NCBI GenBank assembly: GCA_947467605.1
Contig: CANIII010000028.1
Location: 1 to 47,166 of the forward strand
DNA from: Acidobacteriota bacterium
GTDB lineage: Bacteria > Acidobacteriota > Vicinamibacteria > Vicinamibacterales > SCN-69-37
Direction of reading: 5' to 3'
Length of the DNA: 47,166 nucleotides
The notes below the pieces were generated by a model. It was not told where the DNA came from and did not search any database. It saw only the letters and a list, made by a program, of their open reading frames with translations. Of this stretch, positions 17,662-26,802 are shown piece by piece (the first letter of the stretch is position 1; the number at the start of each line of letters is the position of its first letter). Both the position numbers and the translations under genes were made by a program.

Positions 17662-18291
17662 TTAGCCAGCGATGCGCCCATCGGCCAGGCGAATGACCCG
17701 GGCGCCGGTACGCTCGACAAAGTCCTCGTCATGTGACGTGATGACGAGCGCGCGCCCGCCCGTGGCCAGCGCTCGAATCGTCGTCGCGAGCTCCGCGCGA
17801 CGCTCCGGATCGAGCGAGGCCGTGGGCTCGTCCATCAGGAGCAGCGGGGGCTCCATGGCGAGCGCGCGCGCGATCGCGACACGCTGGGCTTCGCCGCCCG
17901 ACAGCTCCCGCGGAAGCGCGTGTTCCCGATGTCCGATGCCGAGCTGCTCGAGGAGTTGCCGCGCGCGCCGTTCACTCGTCGTGCGATCGCGTCGGCCCAC
18001 GTGGCGCGGCGCGAGCGTGATGTTGTCGAGGGCGCTGAGGTGCTCGAACAGGCAGTGGAACTGAAAGACCATGCCGCATGGGCCGGCCTCGACCGTCCCG
18101 CCGTCCGCCTGCTCGAGGCCCGCAATGCAGCGCAGGATCGTCGTCTTGCCCGATCCAGACGCGCCCATGAGCGTGACAATTTCGCCAGGGGCCACCGACA
18201 GCGAGACACCGCGAAGAATCTCGCGCGTGCCGCGCCGCAGCTGGAGGTTGGTGATCGTCAGGAGCGCGCCCACGCGCGCCGTGTCCGTCAT
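17662..18291 (-). CDS. Polar amino-acid ABC transporter ATP-binding protein
   Basis: 209 residues with all nucleotide-binding motifs: Walker A GASGSGKTT, Q-loop MVFQFHCLFEHLS, signature LSGGEAQRV, Walker B LLLMDEPTASLD and switch His in ITSHDED. The pattern is that of the GlnQ/HisP subfamily that drives amino-acid importers, somewhat shorter than the usual ~240 because the loop after the beta strands is trimmed. The ATG at 18,291 overlaps the stop of the upstream fused binding protein/permease gene (ATGA, 18,288-18,291), so both are made together and form one transporter. Confidence 0.93.
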   Translation of the reverse strand: MTDTARVGALLTITNLQLRRGTREILRGVSLSVAPGEIVTLMGASGSGKTTILRCIAGLEQADGGTVEAGPCGMVFQFHCLFEHLSALDNITLAPRHVGRRDRTTSERRARQLLEQLGIGHREHALPRELSGGEAQRVAIARALAMEPPLLLMDEPTASLDPERRAELATTIRALATGGRALVITSHDEDFVERTGARVIRLADGRIAG

Positions 18292-19811
18292 GACGTCGGT
18301 GCACTCCAGCGCTTTTCGAGTTGTCGTGCCAGGTGCCCGAGTGGGAGTGACATGGCGAGATACATCGCGGCGCAGAGCGCACCGGGCATCAGCCAGTTGC
18401 CCAGGTTGGTCGCGAAGATCTGGGTTTGCTTGGTGAGTTCCACCACCGTCAGCACCGACACGAGTGAGGAGTCCTTGAGCATCGCCACAAAGTCGTTGGT
18501 CATCGGCGCGAGCGCGAGCCGCAGGGCCTGGGGTCCGCGAATGAGGCGCAACGCCTGCCAACGCGTGAAGCCGAGCACGCGCGCAGCTTCGAGCTGGCCT
18601 CGGGGAATCGCTTCGAGCGCGCTACGATAGATCTCCGCCTCGTACGCGGCGTAGTTGAGGCCGAGCCCGAGCAGTGCCGCGACGAATGCCGGGAGGCGCA
18701 CGATGGACGCCAGCCCGTAGTAGATGACAAACAACTGCAGCAACACGGGTGTGCCGCGCATCACTTCGACGTAGGCCGTCGCCGCGATGCGCGTGACGCG
18801 GCCGCCGTACACACGCGCAATCGCGATCGTCATGCCGCCCACCACCGCAAGCGCCATCGCGAGGCACGACAGCACCATCGTGATGACAGCGGCGCGAATC
18901 AGTGACGGCAGGTAGTGTCGCGTGATCTCCCAACGTGACGGGAGTGGCGCCGACGGGTTGATGCCTTCGCCACTCGTGCCGGGCACGGCCACCGCGCTCG
19001 TCGTCGAGTGAAAGAGCGCCTCCTGCGTGGGGTTCCAGACGTTCCACGAGCGGAAGATCTGCTCCAATCGCCCGTCGGCCATTGCGCGGCGCAGGATGTC
19101 GTTTACTTGATCACGAAGCGCCGCCTGCGCAGGCGAGACCACGATCACGTAGTGTCCCGTGCGGACGTTGTCGGTGTGAGTGAAGAGGCCGGCCATGCGC
19201 CGCATCGATCGATCGGCTAGCACATTGTCGAGCAGCACGGCGTCGACGCGCCCCACGAGCAAGTCGCTATACGGATGCACGTCGTCGTCGTACGACACCG
19301 TCTGAATACCAAGTGTGCGCTCAGCGTCGAGCAACGCGTCGTACGCGATCGTGCCGCCGAGCGTGCCCACGCGATGGCCGCGTAGGTCAGCGAGAGAACG
19401 GAATCGCTGGCGATCGCCGTCGCGCACGGTGAGGACTTCGTGGAACTCGTAGTAGGGGATCGATGCCGCGACGCTCGCGCGGCGCGCGGGCGTGTCTTCG
19501 ATGCCGCTGAGGCCAATATCGAAGTCGCCGCGGCGGACGGCCTGGTCGAGTTCCGTGAATGTGATCTGCACAAATTGCGGCGTTCGGCCCAGGTCGTGCG
19601 CGATGAGGGCCGCGATTTCGACATCAAAGCCGACCAGATGCGCCGGATTGCGCGGATCCGCCTCGACAAATGGCGCGCCGCCTTCCGCGTCGCCACCCCA
19701 GCGGAGAACCTGGGGGGAGGGGGCCTGCGCCGTGAGATGGGCGACCGTCAGCGCCAGCGCGGCACCGAGCAGCGACCACTTGCGAAGAATTTCGCCGTAA
19801 CTTCGTCTCAC
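18288..19811 (-). CDS. Amino-acid ABC transporter: fused solute-binding protein and permease
   Basis: 507 residues. A signal peptide (MRRSYGEIL..., TAQA) precedes a family-3 solute-binding domain (about 35-265; VGFDVEIAALIAHDL, FDIGLSGIEDTPAR, VGTLGGTIAYDAL). From about 300 it is a HisM/GlnP-type permease with several helices and the EAA loop (IYRSALEAIPRGQLEAARVLGF) that docks to the ATPase. Fusion of binding protein to permease tethers the receptor at the membrane, as in GlnPQ of Gram-positive bacteria. The start is GTG at 19,811. The promoter is shared with the divergent mutase gene. Polar amino acid is the family-level substrate; which one is not known. Confidence 0.9.
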   Translation of the reverse strand: MRRSYGEILRKWSLLGAALALTVAHLTAQAPSPQVLRWGGDAEGGAPFVEADPRNPAHLVGFDVEIAALIAHDLGRTPQFVQITFTELDQAVRRGDFDIGLSGIEDTPARRASVAASIPYYEFHEVLTVRDGDRQRFRSLADLRGHRVGTLGGTIAYDALLDAERTLGIQTVSYDDDVHPYSDLLVGRVDAVLLDNVLADRSMRRMAGLFTHTDNVRTGHYVIVVSPAQAALRDQVNDILRRAMADGRLEQIFRSWNVWNPTQEALFHSTTSAVAVPGTSGEGINPSAPLPSRWEITRHYLPSLIRAAVITMVLSCLAMALAVVGGMTIAIARVYGGRVTRIAATAYVEVMRGTPVLLQLFVIYYGLASIVRLPAFVAALLGLGLNYAAYEAEIYRSALEAIPRGQLEAARVLGFTRWQALRLIRGPQALRLALAPMTNDFVAMLKDSSLVSVLTVVELTKQTQIFATNLGNWLMPGALCAAMYLAMSLPLGHLARQLEKRWSAPTS

Positions 19812-19823
19812 CGGCTGGAGTCT

Positions 19824-19830
19824 ATATAAT
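19824..19830. promoter_or_regulatory. Overlapping back-to-back -10 boxes
   Basis: In the 27-nt gap between divergent genes, TATAAT (19,825-19,830, plus) is 8 nt before the mutase ATG, implying a leaderless or nearly leaderless message. On the minus strand the same AT stretch gives TATATA (19,829-19,824), 12 nt before the GTG of the importer gene. One short AT-rich patch would thus drive both, perhaps competitively. No clear -35 box is seen. Confidence 0.45.
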
Positions 19831-19838
19831 TACCCTCA

Positions 19839-21461
19839 ATGAAATCGACCGCCACGGCTGAAAAACCCACAGAACGCGAGGGTTCGTTCACCACGATTTC
19901 CGGTCGCCCGATCAATCGGCTGTATACCGCCGACGACGTCGCCGGCCTCGACTACGGTCGCGACCTCGGCGATCCGGGCCAGTTTCCCTACACGCGCGGC
20001 ATTCATCCCACCGGCTACCGCGGCAAGTTGTGGACGATGCGGCAGTTCGCGGGGTTCGGCACGCCGGAAGAGACCAACGAGCGCTACAAGCAGTTGCTCG
20101 CGGCGGGCGGCACCGGGCTGAGCGTCGCGTTCGACCTGCCGACGCTGATGGGGCGCGATCCCGACCACGAGTTGTCGCTCGGCGAAGTCGGCAAGTGCGG
20201 CGTGAACATCACGTCGCTGGCCGACATGGAGCGGCTCTTCGAAGGCATCACGCTCAGCGACATCACGACGTCGATGACGATCAACTCGCCGGCACCGATG
20301 ATCTTCGCGATGTATCTGGTTGTGGCCGAGAAGCAGGGCGCGGATCTGAAGAAGTTGTCGGGTACGATTCAGAACGACATCCTCAAAGAGTTCATCGCGC
20401 AGAAGGAATACATCTTCCCGCCGCGTCCGTCGATGCGGCTGATTACCGATATCTTCGAGTTCTGTTCGAAGAACGTCCCGAAGTGGAACACGATCTCGGT
20501 GAGCGGATACCACATCCGCGAAGCCGGTTCCACGTCGCTACAGGAGCTGGCGTTCACGCTGCGTGATGGCATCGAGTACGTGCAGTGGGGTGTGGATGCG
20601 GGGCTCGACGTCGACGAGTTCGTGCCGCAGATCTCGTTCTTCTTCAACGCCCACAGCGACTTCTTCGAAGAGATCGCCAAGTACCGCGCGGCCCGCAAGA
20701 TCTGGGCGCGTGTCATGAAGGAGAAATTTGGCGCGAAGAACGAGCGGTCGTGGAAGCTGCGGTTCCATACGCAGACGGCCGGCGTGTCGCTCACCGCGCA
20801 GCAGCCCTACAACAACGTCGTGCGCACGGCGCTGCAGGCGTTATCGGCCGTGCTCGGCGGCACGAACTCGCTCCATACCAATTCGCTCGACGAAGCGCTG
20901 GCGCTGCCCACGGCCGAGGCCGCGACATTGGCCCTGCGCACCCAGCAGGTGATTGCGTACGAGAGCGGCGTCACCAACATGGTGGATCCGCTCGGCGGCT
21001 CGTATTTCGTCGAGAAGCTCACCCTCGATATGGAAGAAGGCGCCTACAAATACTTCGACGCGATCGATCGCATGGGCGGGATGGTCGCCGCGATCGAGAA
21101 CGGCTATCCGCAGCGCGAGATCTCCGAGTCGTCGTACCGCTTCCAGCAGGCGTTCGAGAAGAAAGAGAAGCAGATGGTCGGCGTGAACGTCTTTGCCGAG
21201 TCTGACGAGAAGCCGTTCCCGATTCTGTACATCGACGACAGCGCGCACGACATCCAGTTGGCGCGGCTGGCCGAATTGCGCCGGACCCGTGACAACGCGG
21301 CCGTCGAGCGCACGCTCGGGGCACTCAAAGAAGCGGCCCGCGGCGCGACCAACACCATGTATCCGTTGCTCGACTGTGTGCGTGCCTACGCCACGGTGGG
21401 CGAGATGTGCGACGCGCTCCGGCAGGTCTGGGGCGAATACGAAGAAGTGCCGTCCATATGA
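19839..21461 (+). CDS. B12-dependent acyl-CoA mutase large subunit (methylmalonyl-CoA mutase family)
   Basis: 540 residues, the catalytic TIM-barrel chain without a B12 domain, as in archaeal and split bacterial mutases. Motifs are [64 protein letters not shown] and [10 protein letters not shown]. The Arg of PSMRL, which in methylmalonyl-CoA mutase binds the carboxylate, is present, but the Tyr of the GPY/GVY segment is replaced by His (GIHPTGY). This makes the substrate uncertain: methylmalonyl-, isobutyryl- or a related acyl-CoA. It overlaps the B12-binding subunit gene by ATGA. In the cell it would link odd-chain or branched acyl-CoA breakdown to succinyl-CoA, which fits the acyl-CoA dehydrogenases nearby. 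Confidence 0.9.
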   Translation: MKSTATAEKPTEREGSFTTISGRPINRLYTADDVAGLDYGRDLGDPGQFPYTRGIHPTGYRGKLWTMRQFAGFGTPEETNERYKQLLAAGGTGLSVAFDLPTLMGRDPDHELSLGEVGKCGVNITSLADMERLFEGITLSDITTSMTINSPAPMIFAMYLVVAEKQGADLKKLSGTIQNDILKEFIAQKEYIFPPRPSMRLITDIFEFCSKNVPKWNTISVSGYHIREAGSTSLQELAFTLRDGIEYVQWGVDAGLDVDEFVPQISFFFNAHSDFFEEIAKYRAARKIWARVMKEKFGAKNERSWKLRFHTQTAGVSLTAQQPYNNVVRTALQALSAVLGGTNSLHTNSLDEALALPTAEAATLALRTQQVIAYESGVTNMVDPLGGSYFVEKLTLDMEEGAYKYFDAIDRMGGMVAAIENGYPQREISESSYRFQQAFEKKEKQMVGVNVFAESDEKPFPILYIDDSAHDIQLARLAELRRTRDNAAVERTLGALKEAARGATNTMYPLLDCVRAYATVGEMCDALRQVWGEYEEVPSI

Positions 21462-21883
21462 ACACTGCGTCTGGCGTGAAGAAAATTCGGGTCGTCATCG
21501 CGAAGCCGGGCCTCGATGGCCACGACCGCGGCGCGAAGGTCATTGCGCGCGCGTTGCGTGACGCCGGCATGGAAGTCATCTACACGGGCCTGCGGCAAAC
21601 GCCCGAGATGATCGTGGCGGCGACGTTGCAGGAAGACGCCGACGTCATCGGCCTGTCGATCCTGAGTGGCGCGCACATGCACATCTGTCCGAAGGTGATG
21701 GAACTCCTCAAAGCCAAAGGCCTCGACCACGTCCTCGTCGTCATTGGCGGGATCATCCCGGACGTCGATATTCCGAAGCTCCACGCGATGGGCGTGCGCG
21801 GCATCTTCCTGCCCGGCACTCCGATGCAAGACATTGTGGATTTTATCAACGGGCATGTGTCGTCTCGCGCTGAAGTCGTCTAA
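21458..21883 (+). CDS. B12-binding subunit of the acyl-CoA mutase
   Basis: 141 residues. It has the cobalamin 'base-off/His-on' motif DGHDRG (DxHxxG, 20-25), then SILSGAH and VVIGGIIP, which are the SxL and GG signatures that hold the nucleotide tail of B12. This is the small partner of the preceding catalytic chain. The ATG at 21,458 overlaps that gene's stop, giving tight coupling. It ends 9 nt before the next gene. Confidence 0.95.
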   Translation: MNTASGVKKIRVVIAKPGLDGHDRGAKVIARALRDAGMEVIYTGLRQTPEMIVAATLQEDADVIGLSILSGAHMHICPKVMELLKAKGLDHVLVVIGGIIPDVDIPKLHAMGVRGIFLPGTPMQDIVDFINGHVSSRAEVV

Positions 21884-21892
21884 AGTCATTTA

Positions 21893-24800
21893 ATGGCCGT
21901 TACGCTCCTACTCGCCGACGACAGCGTCACCATTCAACGGGTGATCGAGCTGACGTTTGCCGACGAACATGTGCGCGTCATTTGCGCGAGCGATGGGCAG
22001 CAGGCCATTCAGCGCATCGGCGCCGAGCGGCCCGATATCGTGCTGGCGGATGTCGGCATGCCCCGTGTGGACGGTTACGGTGTTGCCGCGCACGTGAAGC
22101 AGACGCCGGCCCTCCGTCACATTCCGGTGCTGTTGCTCACCGGTGCTTTTGAACCCATTGACGAAGTCAAAGCGCGCGCGACCGGATGCGATGGCATCCT
22201 CGTCAAGCCGTTCAAGCCGGAACTGCTGATCGAGCGTGTGCGCGAACTGCTCGCCGGGCAGCGCAGCGCCGAGCTGTGGCCCGCCGACATGCCGCGAGTC
22301 GATGCGCCGGCGACGCCGCCAGCACCGGTGTTTGTGGCGCCACCGCCACCGCCACCGGCACCAGTGGTGCGCATCGTCCCGCCCGCGCCGGCCCCGGTGC
22401 GGGTGACGCCGCCCGCGCCGCGCATGGTCACGCCTCCGCCGCCGACACTCGTGCAGCCACCTGCGCCCAGACCCGTCGTCGAGGCCGCGCCGGCATTCAC
22501 CGCATCGGCCGACGCGCCGACGTCGACACAGCAAGACATGTTGCGGCCGGCCAATCGCAATCCACAGCAGCCGCACGCCGCGAGCCGCACGCAGCTCGTG
22601 CAGCGCGATCTACCGCCGCCAGCTGATGCATTTGAGTCGGAGCTCGACATGCTGGACGTCGCTCTGTCCCGACTCGAACCGACCGCCTCTCCGCAGGCAC
22701 TGGATGCGGCGACTGCCTCCGACTTTGCGCGCGATCTGGCGGCACTGCGTAGCGAACCGGCTGACGCCACGTCCGAAGCCGCTTCGACTGACGCGGCGTC
22801 GGACGCGCCGTTCGGGACATGGGACTTGCCAGATCGCCAGACGCCGGCCCACCGATCGACAGCCACCAACGATGAGTTCGGCCGGGCGGATGCCTTCGAC
22901 AGAATCGATACGTTCGACCTCAACGCGCACGACCCGATCGACGTCGTCCCGGTCGAGCTGCCCGCGGAGGCGCCGATGGCGCCGCCGGCCCGCGTGTTCA
23001 TCACACCGCCACCAGCGCCACCGTCCCCGCCCGCGATCGTCACGCCGCCCGCGCGGATGTTCGTCGTGCCACCAGCGCCGGTTGTGGTGACGCCAACGCC
23101 GGTCGCTGCACCACCACCGCGTGCAGTGGTACCTGCGCCGCTTCCGCCGCAGCGTCCCTCGCTCGCCAACGCATTTTCCGCACTCCTTGCGGCCGAGCAG
23201 GCACAGCCCCCGGCGCGTGCGCTCGCCGCCTCGACGACGCTGTCAGAAGCGGCGATCGAAGATGTGGTCAAGCGCGTGCTCGCGCGCATGACGGATGAAG
23301 CCGTGCACAAGGTGGTGCTTGATGCTGCCGAGCGCATCATTCGCGAAGAGATCGATCGCCTGAAATCCCCGACGCCTGGCACCGGACCCGCCAAACCAGA
23401 AATGCCCACGATTCCAGAAAAGCCCGCACTCGAAGGTCTCGAACAAAAGTGGAACACGCGCTGGCAGGAGGATGGAACGTATGCGTTCGATCGCTCCAGG
23501 CCGCGAGACGAGGTCTACGCGATCGACACGCCGCCGCCCACCGTGAGCGGATCGCTGCACGTCGGGCATGTGTTTTCGTACACGCACACGGACCTCATCG
23601 CGCGCTTCCAGCGCATGCGCGGCAAGAGCGTGTTCTATCCAATGGGCTGGGACGACAACGGGCTGCCGACCGAGCGTCGCGTGCAGAACTACTACGGTGT
23701 GCGCTGCGATCCGTCGCTGCCGTTCGATCCAAATTTCGTCGCGCCGGCAAAGCCTGAGAAGCAGGCGATCTCTGTCTCCAGACCGAACTTTGTGGCGCTC
23801 TGCGCGCAGTTGACGACCGAAGACGAAAAAGTCTTTGAGCATCTCTGGCGCTACCTTGGCGTGTCGGTGGATTGGTCGCTGACCTACGCGACCATCGGCA
23901 AGCCCGCGCAGCGTGTGTCGCAGCTTGCGTTTTTGCGTCTGCTGAACAAAGGCAACGCGTATCAACTCGAAGCGCCGACGCTGTGGGACGTCGACTTCAA
24001 GACGGCGGTTGCCCAGGCGGAACTCGAAGACCGTGAAATGCCCGGCGCGTACCACAAGATCCGCTTCGCGCGTGCTGACGGCGACGGCTTTCTCGAGATC
24101 GATACGACTCGGCCTGAACTGATTCCGGCCTGCGTCGCGCTTGTCGCGCATCCTGACGATGAGCGGTACAAGCCGCTGTTCGGCAAGGACGTGCTGACGC
24201 CGCTGTTCAATGTGCCCGTGCCTGTGCGCGCCCATCATCTGGCCGATCCTGAAAAGGGCACCGGCATCGCGATGATCTGCACGTTCGGCGACGTCACCGA
24301 CGTGATCTGGTGGCGTGAGCTCGGCCTGCCCGTGCGCGCGATCATCCAGGCGAATGGCACGCTGCGCCCGGTCGCCTTCGGTGCAGCCGGATGGGCATCC
24401 AACGACGCGGCCGCTGCGCAGGCCACCTACGATCAGCTCGCCGGTCTGTCAGCGGTGAAGGCGCGCGCGAAGATCGTGGAGTTGCTCAACGCGAGTGGCG
24501 ACATGATCGGTGACCCGCGTCCGATCACGCACAACGTGAAGTTCTACGAGAAGGGCGATCGCCCGCTTGAGATCGTGACCAGCCGTCAGTGGTTCATCAA
24601 GACGATGGACTTCCGCGAGGGGCTGATTGCGCGCGGCGCCGAGCTCGAATGGCATCCCGAATACATGCGCTCGCGATTCGATAACTGGGTCAACGGCCTC
24701 AACGGCGATTGGTGCGTCAGTCGTCAGCGCTTCTTCGGCGTGCCGTTTCCGATCTGGTATCGCGTGGCCGCCGACGGCACCGCCGATTTCTCCGAGCGAT

Positions 24801-25942
24801 TGCTGCCGCGTGAAGATCAGTTGCCGATGGATCCGTCGACCGATGTGCCGGAGGGCTTCACCGCCGATCAGCGCGGTGTGCCCGGCGGTTTCATGGGCGA
24901 TCTCGACGTGATGGACACGTGGGCCACCTCTTCGCTGACGCCGTTCATCGTCTGCGGCTGGGAAACCGACAAGGAACTCTTCGCGAAGACGTTTCCGATG
25001 CACCTGCGCCCGCAGGCGCACGACATCATCCGCACCTGGTTGTTCTCCACGGTGCTGCGCTCGCATCTCGAAGAGAACACGTTGCCGTGGTCGAACGCGG
25101 CGATCTCCGGCTGGGTCCTCGATCCCGATCGCAAGAAGATGTCGAAGTCGAAGGGCAACGTCGTCACGCCGATGGCGCTGCTGGAAGAGCATGGCTCGGA
25201 CGCGGTTCGCTACTGGGCCGCCAAGGGCGGGCCAGGCGTCGACACCGCATTCGAACCTGGCCAGATGAAGGTCGGTCGCCGCCTCGCGATCAAGTTGCTC
25301 AACGCATCGAAGTTTGTGCTCGGCAAGACCGAGCCGCGTGGGCCGGTCACCGAAGCGGTCGATCGGGGGATGTTGCAGCGATTGACCACGCTCGTCGCCG
25401 ACGCCACGCGCCATCTCGAGGCCTACGACTACTCGGCGGCGCTGCGCGAAACGGAAGCGTTCTTCTGGTGGTTCTGCGACGACTACATCGAACTCGTCAA
25501 GCGTCGCCGCGGTGGCGATGACGCCGGCGCGGCATCGGCGAATACGGCATCGCAACTGGCCCTGTCGATGATGCTGCGCATGCTGGCTCCGTATCTGGTG
25601 TTCACGACAGAAGAAGTGTGGTCGTGGTGGCAGTCCGGATCGGTACACCGCGCAGCGTGGCCGACCGTGGCCGAGATCGGCGATGCAGCCGGCACAGACA
25701 ACCTCGATGCGTCGATGAACGCGTCTGCCGCGACTGCGGCGATTCGTCACCAGCGCTCGACGAAGAACCTCGGCTTTGGCGTGCCGGTGAAGGCGACCCT
25801 TATGTTGCCGGCAACGTATGAAGCCACGTGGACCTCGATCGAGCGCGACGTGCTGGCGGGCAACAACGCCGTCGCCGCCGCAGTGACGTTTGTGGGTGAC
25901 GTCGTGGTCGCCGACATCGAACCAGTCGTTGCCCAGGGTTAG
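21893..25942 (+). CDS. valS: Response-regulator receiver domain fused to valyl-tRNA synthetase
   Basis: One uninterrupted frame of 1349 residues. Residues 1-122 are a receiver domain: acidic pair Asp9-Asp10, phospho-Asp53 (VLADVGMP), Thr83 and Lys105 (VKPF). Residues ~123-450 are a Pro/Ala-rich linker. Residues ~455-490 form a helical segment (ending REEIDRLK) of the sort that often ends stand-alone acidobacterial and myxobacterial receiver proteins. From Met504 (nt 23,402) follows a whole ValRS of ~846 residues: HVGH (556-559), the editing domain, KMSKS (1082-1086) and the anticodon domain. The wording around HIGH (YPMGWDDNGLPTERR) is that of actinobacterial-type ValRS. It lacks an obvious C-terminal coiled coil. 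No stop and no good Shine-Dalgarno precedes codon 504, but internal initiation there cannot be excluded. Confidence 0.88.
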   Translation: MAVTLLLADDSVTIQRVIELTFADEHVRVICASDGQQAIQRIGAERPDIVLADVGMPRVDGYGVAAHVKQTPALRHIPVLLLTGAFEPIDEVKARATGCDGILVKPFKPELLIERVRELLAGQRSAELWPADMPRVDAPATPPAPVFVAPPPPPPAPVVRIVPPAPAPVRVTPPAPRMVTPPPPTLVQPPAPRPVVEAAPAFTASADAPTSTQQDMLRPANRNPQQPHAASRTQLVQRDLPPPADAFESELDMLDVALSRLEPTASPQALDAATASDFARDLAALRSEPADATSEAASTDAASDAPFGTWDLPDRQTPAHRSTATNDEFGRADAFDRIDTFDLNAHDPIDVVPVELPAEAPMAPPARVFITPPPAPPSPPAIVTPPARMFVVPPAPVVVTPTPVAAPPPRAVVPAPLPPQRPSLANAFSALLAAEQAQPPARALAASTTLSEAAIEDVVKRVLARMTDEAVHKVVLDAAERIIREEIDRLKSPTPGTGPAKPEMPTIPEKPALEGLEQKWNTRWQEDGTYAFDRSRPRDEVYAIDTPPPTVSGSLHVGHVFSYTHTDLIARFQRMRGKSVFYPMGWDDNGLPTERRVQNYYGVRCDPSLPFDPNFVAPAKPEKQAISVSRPNFVALCAQLTTEDEKVFEHLWRYLGVSVDWSLTYATIGKPAQRVSQLAFLRLLNKGNAYQLEAPTLWDVDFKTAVAQAELEDREMPGAYHKIRFARADGDGFLEIDTTRPELIPACVALVAHPDDERYKPLFGKDVLTPLFNVPVPVRAHHLADPEKGTGIAMICTFGDVTDVIWWRELGLPVRAIIQANGTLRPVAFGAAGWASNDAAAAQATYDQLAGLSAVKARAKIVELLNASGDMIGDPRPITHNVKFYEKGDRPLEIVTSRQWFIKTMDFREGLIARGAELEWHPEYMRSRFDNWVNGLNGDWCVSRQRFFGVPFPIWYRVAADGTADFSERLLPREDQLPMDPSTDVPEGFTADQRGVPGGFMGDLDVMDTWATSSLTPFIVCGWETDKELFAKTFPMHLRPQAHDIIRTWLFSTVLRSHLEENTLPWSNAAISGWVLDPDRKKMSKSKGNVVTPMALLEEHGSDAVRYWAAKGGPGVDTAFEPGQMKVGRRLAIKLLNASKFVLGKTEPRGPVTEAVDRGMLQRLTTLVADATRHLEAYDYSAALRETEAFFWWFCDDYIELVKRRRGGDDAGAASANTASQLALSMMLRMLAPYLVFTTEEVWSWWQSGSVHRAAWPTVAEIGDAAGTDNLDASMNASAATAAIRHQRSTKNLGFGVPVKATLMLPATYEATWTSIERDVLAGNNAVAAAVTFVGDVVVADIEPVVAQG

Positions 25943-25959
25943 AGTCGTACCGTTACGCT

Positions 25960-25977
25960 CGTGAAGACCGTGAAGCA
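25960..25977. repeat. Tandem 9-nt CGTGAAG repeat
   Basis: CGTGAAGAC (25,960-25,968) is followed directly by CGTGAAGCA (25,969-25,977), in the 53-nt gap between valS and birA. The same 9-mer type is tandem again upstream of dnaK (42,478-42,495). It is seen directly; the role is unknown. Confidence 0.5.
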
Positions 25978-25995
25978 GGCTTTTCGAAAATCCTC

Positions 25996-26802
25996 GTGAC
26001 CGCGTTCTCGACGCTTCCGCAGGATCTTCAGCGCGCACTCGACGGCGCGCGTGAGCGGCTTGGGTCGTTCGCTGAGCTGCGTTATGCCGATACCATCGGC
26101 TCCACCAACGACGCCGCAACGGAGCTGGCACTCGCCGGCGCGCCCGAAGGCACATCCGTACTGGCCGATCAGCAGACCGCAGGCCGTGGACGCCGGGGCC
26201 GCACGTGGTCATCGCCTCCCGGTGCCGGTCTCTATCTCTCCGTGATTCTTCGAGGCGAGAACCTGGCGTCGACGCCTGGCCTCGTTACGCTCGGTGCCGG
26301 CGTGGCGGCCGCGGATGCCGTGCTCGCCGCAACAGGCTTGCCGGTGCGATTGAAGTGGCCCAATGATCTCGTCATGGGCGACGCGTGGAAGAAGCTCGGT
26401 GGCATCCTCTGCGAGGCGCAGGGGCGCGATGCGCTCGTCCTTGGGATCGGCATCAACGTGATGTCGTCGGCGCACCCGCCAGACGTCGCCGCACGCGCGA
26501 CCGCCATTGAAACCGAACTGGGCCGCGCGATCGATCGGCCGTCGCTCGTTGTGGAGTGCCTCTCGGCGCTGCGTGCGCTCGCGGGAGCGCTGCGCTCGCC
26601 GGATCCCTCCGCGCTGTTGCAGCGGTGGCGCGACCGTGCTGCGGATGGCTGGCGCGGCGCGGTCGTGCGCTGGCAGGACGACAATATTGAAGTGAGCGGC
26701 GTCGCGCGTGATGTCGATGACGATGGCGCGCTCATCGTGGAACGCGACGGCCGACGCGAGCGTGTCATCGCCGGAGAGGTCTTGTGGCAACGTCGACCGT
26801 AG
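25996..26802 (+). CDS. birA: Biotin-[acetyl-CoA-carboxylase] ligase, no DNA-binding domain
   Basis: 268 residues. It has the biotinyl-AMP loop GRGRRGRTW (63-71), the family's STNDAA segment, LKWPNDLVM with the catalytic Lys, and GGILCEAQ, then a C-terminal SH3-like domain (EVSGVARDVDDDGALIV). It activates biotin with ATP and attaches it to biotin carboxyl carrier proteins in the cytoplasm. The N-terminal winged helix that makes E. coli BirA a repressor is absent. The start is GTG at 25,996. Its last 19 nt overlap the following gene. Confidence 0.93.
   Translation: MTAFSTLPQDLQRALDGARERLGSFAELRYADTIGSTNDAATELALAGAPEGTSVLADQQTAGRGRRGRTWSSPPGAGLYLSVILRGENLASTPGLVTLGAGVAAADAVLAATGLPVRLKWPNDLVMGDAWKKLGGILCEAQGRDALVLGIGINVMSSAHPPDVAARATAIETELGRAIDRPSLVVECLSALRALAGALRSPDPSALLQRWRDRAADGWRGAVVRWQDDNIEVSGVARDVDDDGALIVERDGRRERVIAGEVLWQRRP

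Noticed and set aside
22310..23130. Tandem repeats or CRISPR-like array in the Pro-rich stretch
   Set aside because: The repetition is of CCG/CCA/GCG codons within an open frame, without constant repeat and spacer lengths.
22117..23457. 446-codon minus-strand Gly/Ser/Ala-rich open frame
   Set aside because: It mirrors the Pro/Ala-rich linker of the receiver-ValRS fusion; low complexity comes from the complementary codons.
24449..26212. 587-codon minus-strand open frame
   Set aside because: Antisense to the ValRS coding region and birA start; Arg/His-rich shadow.
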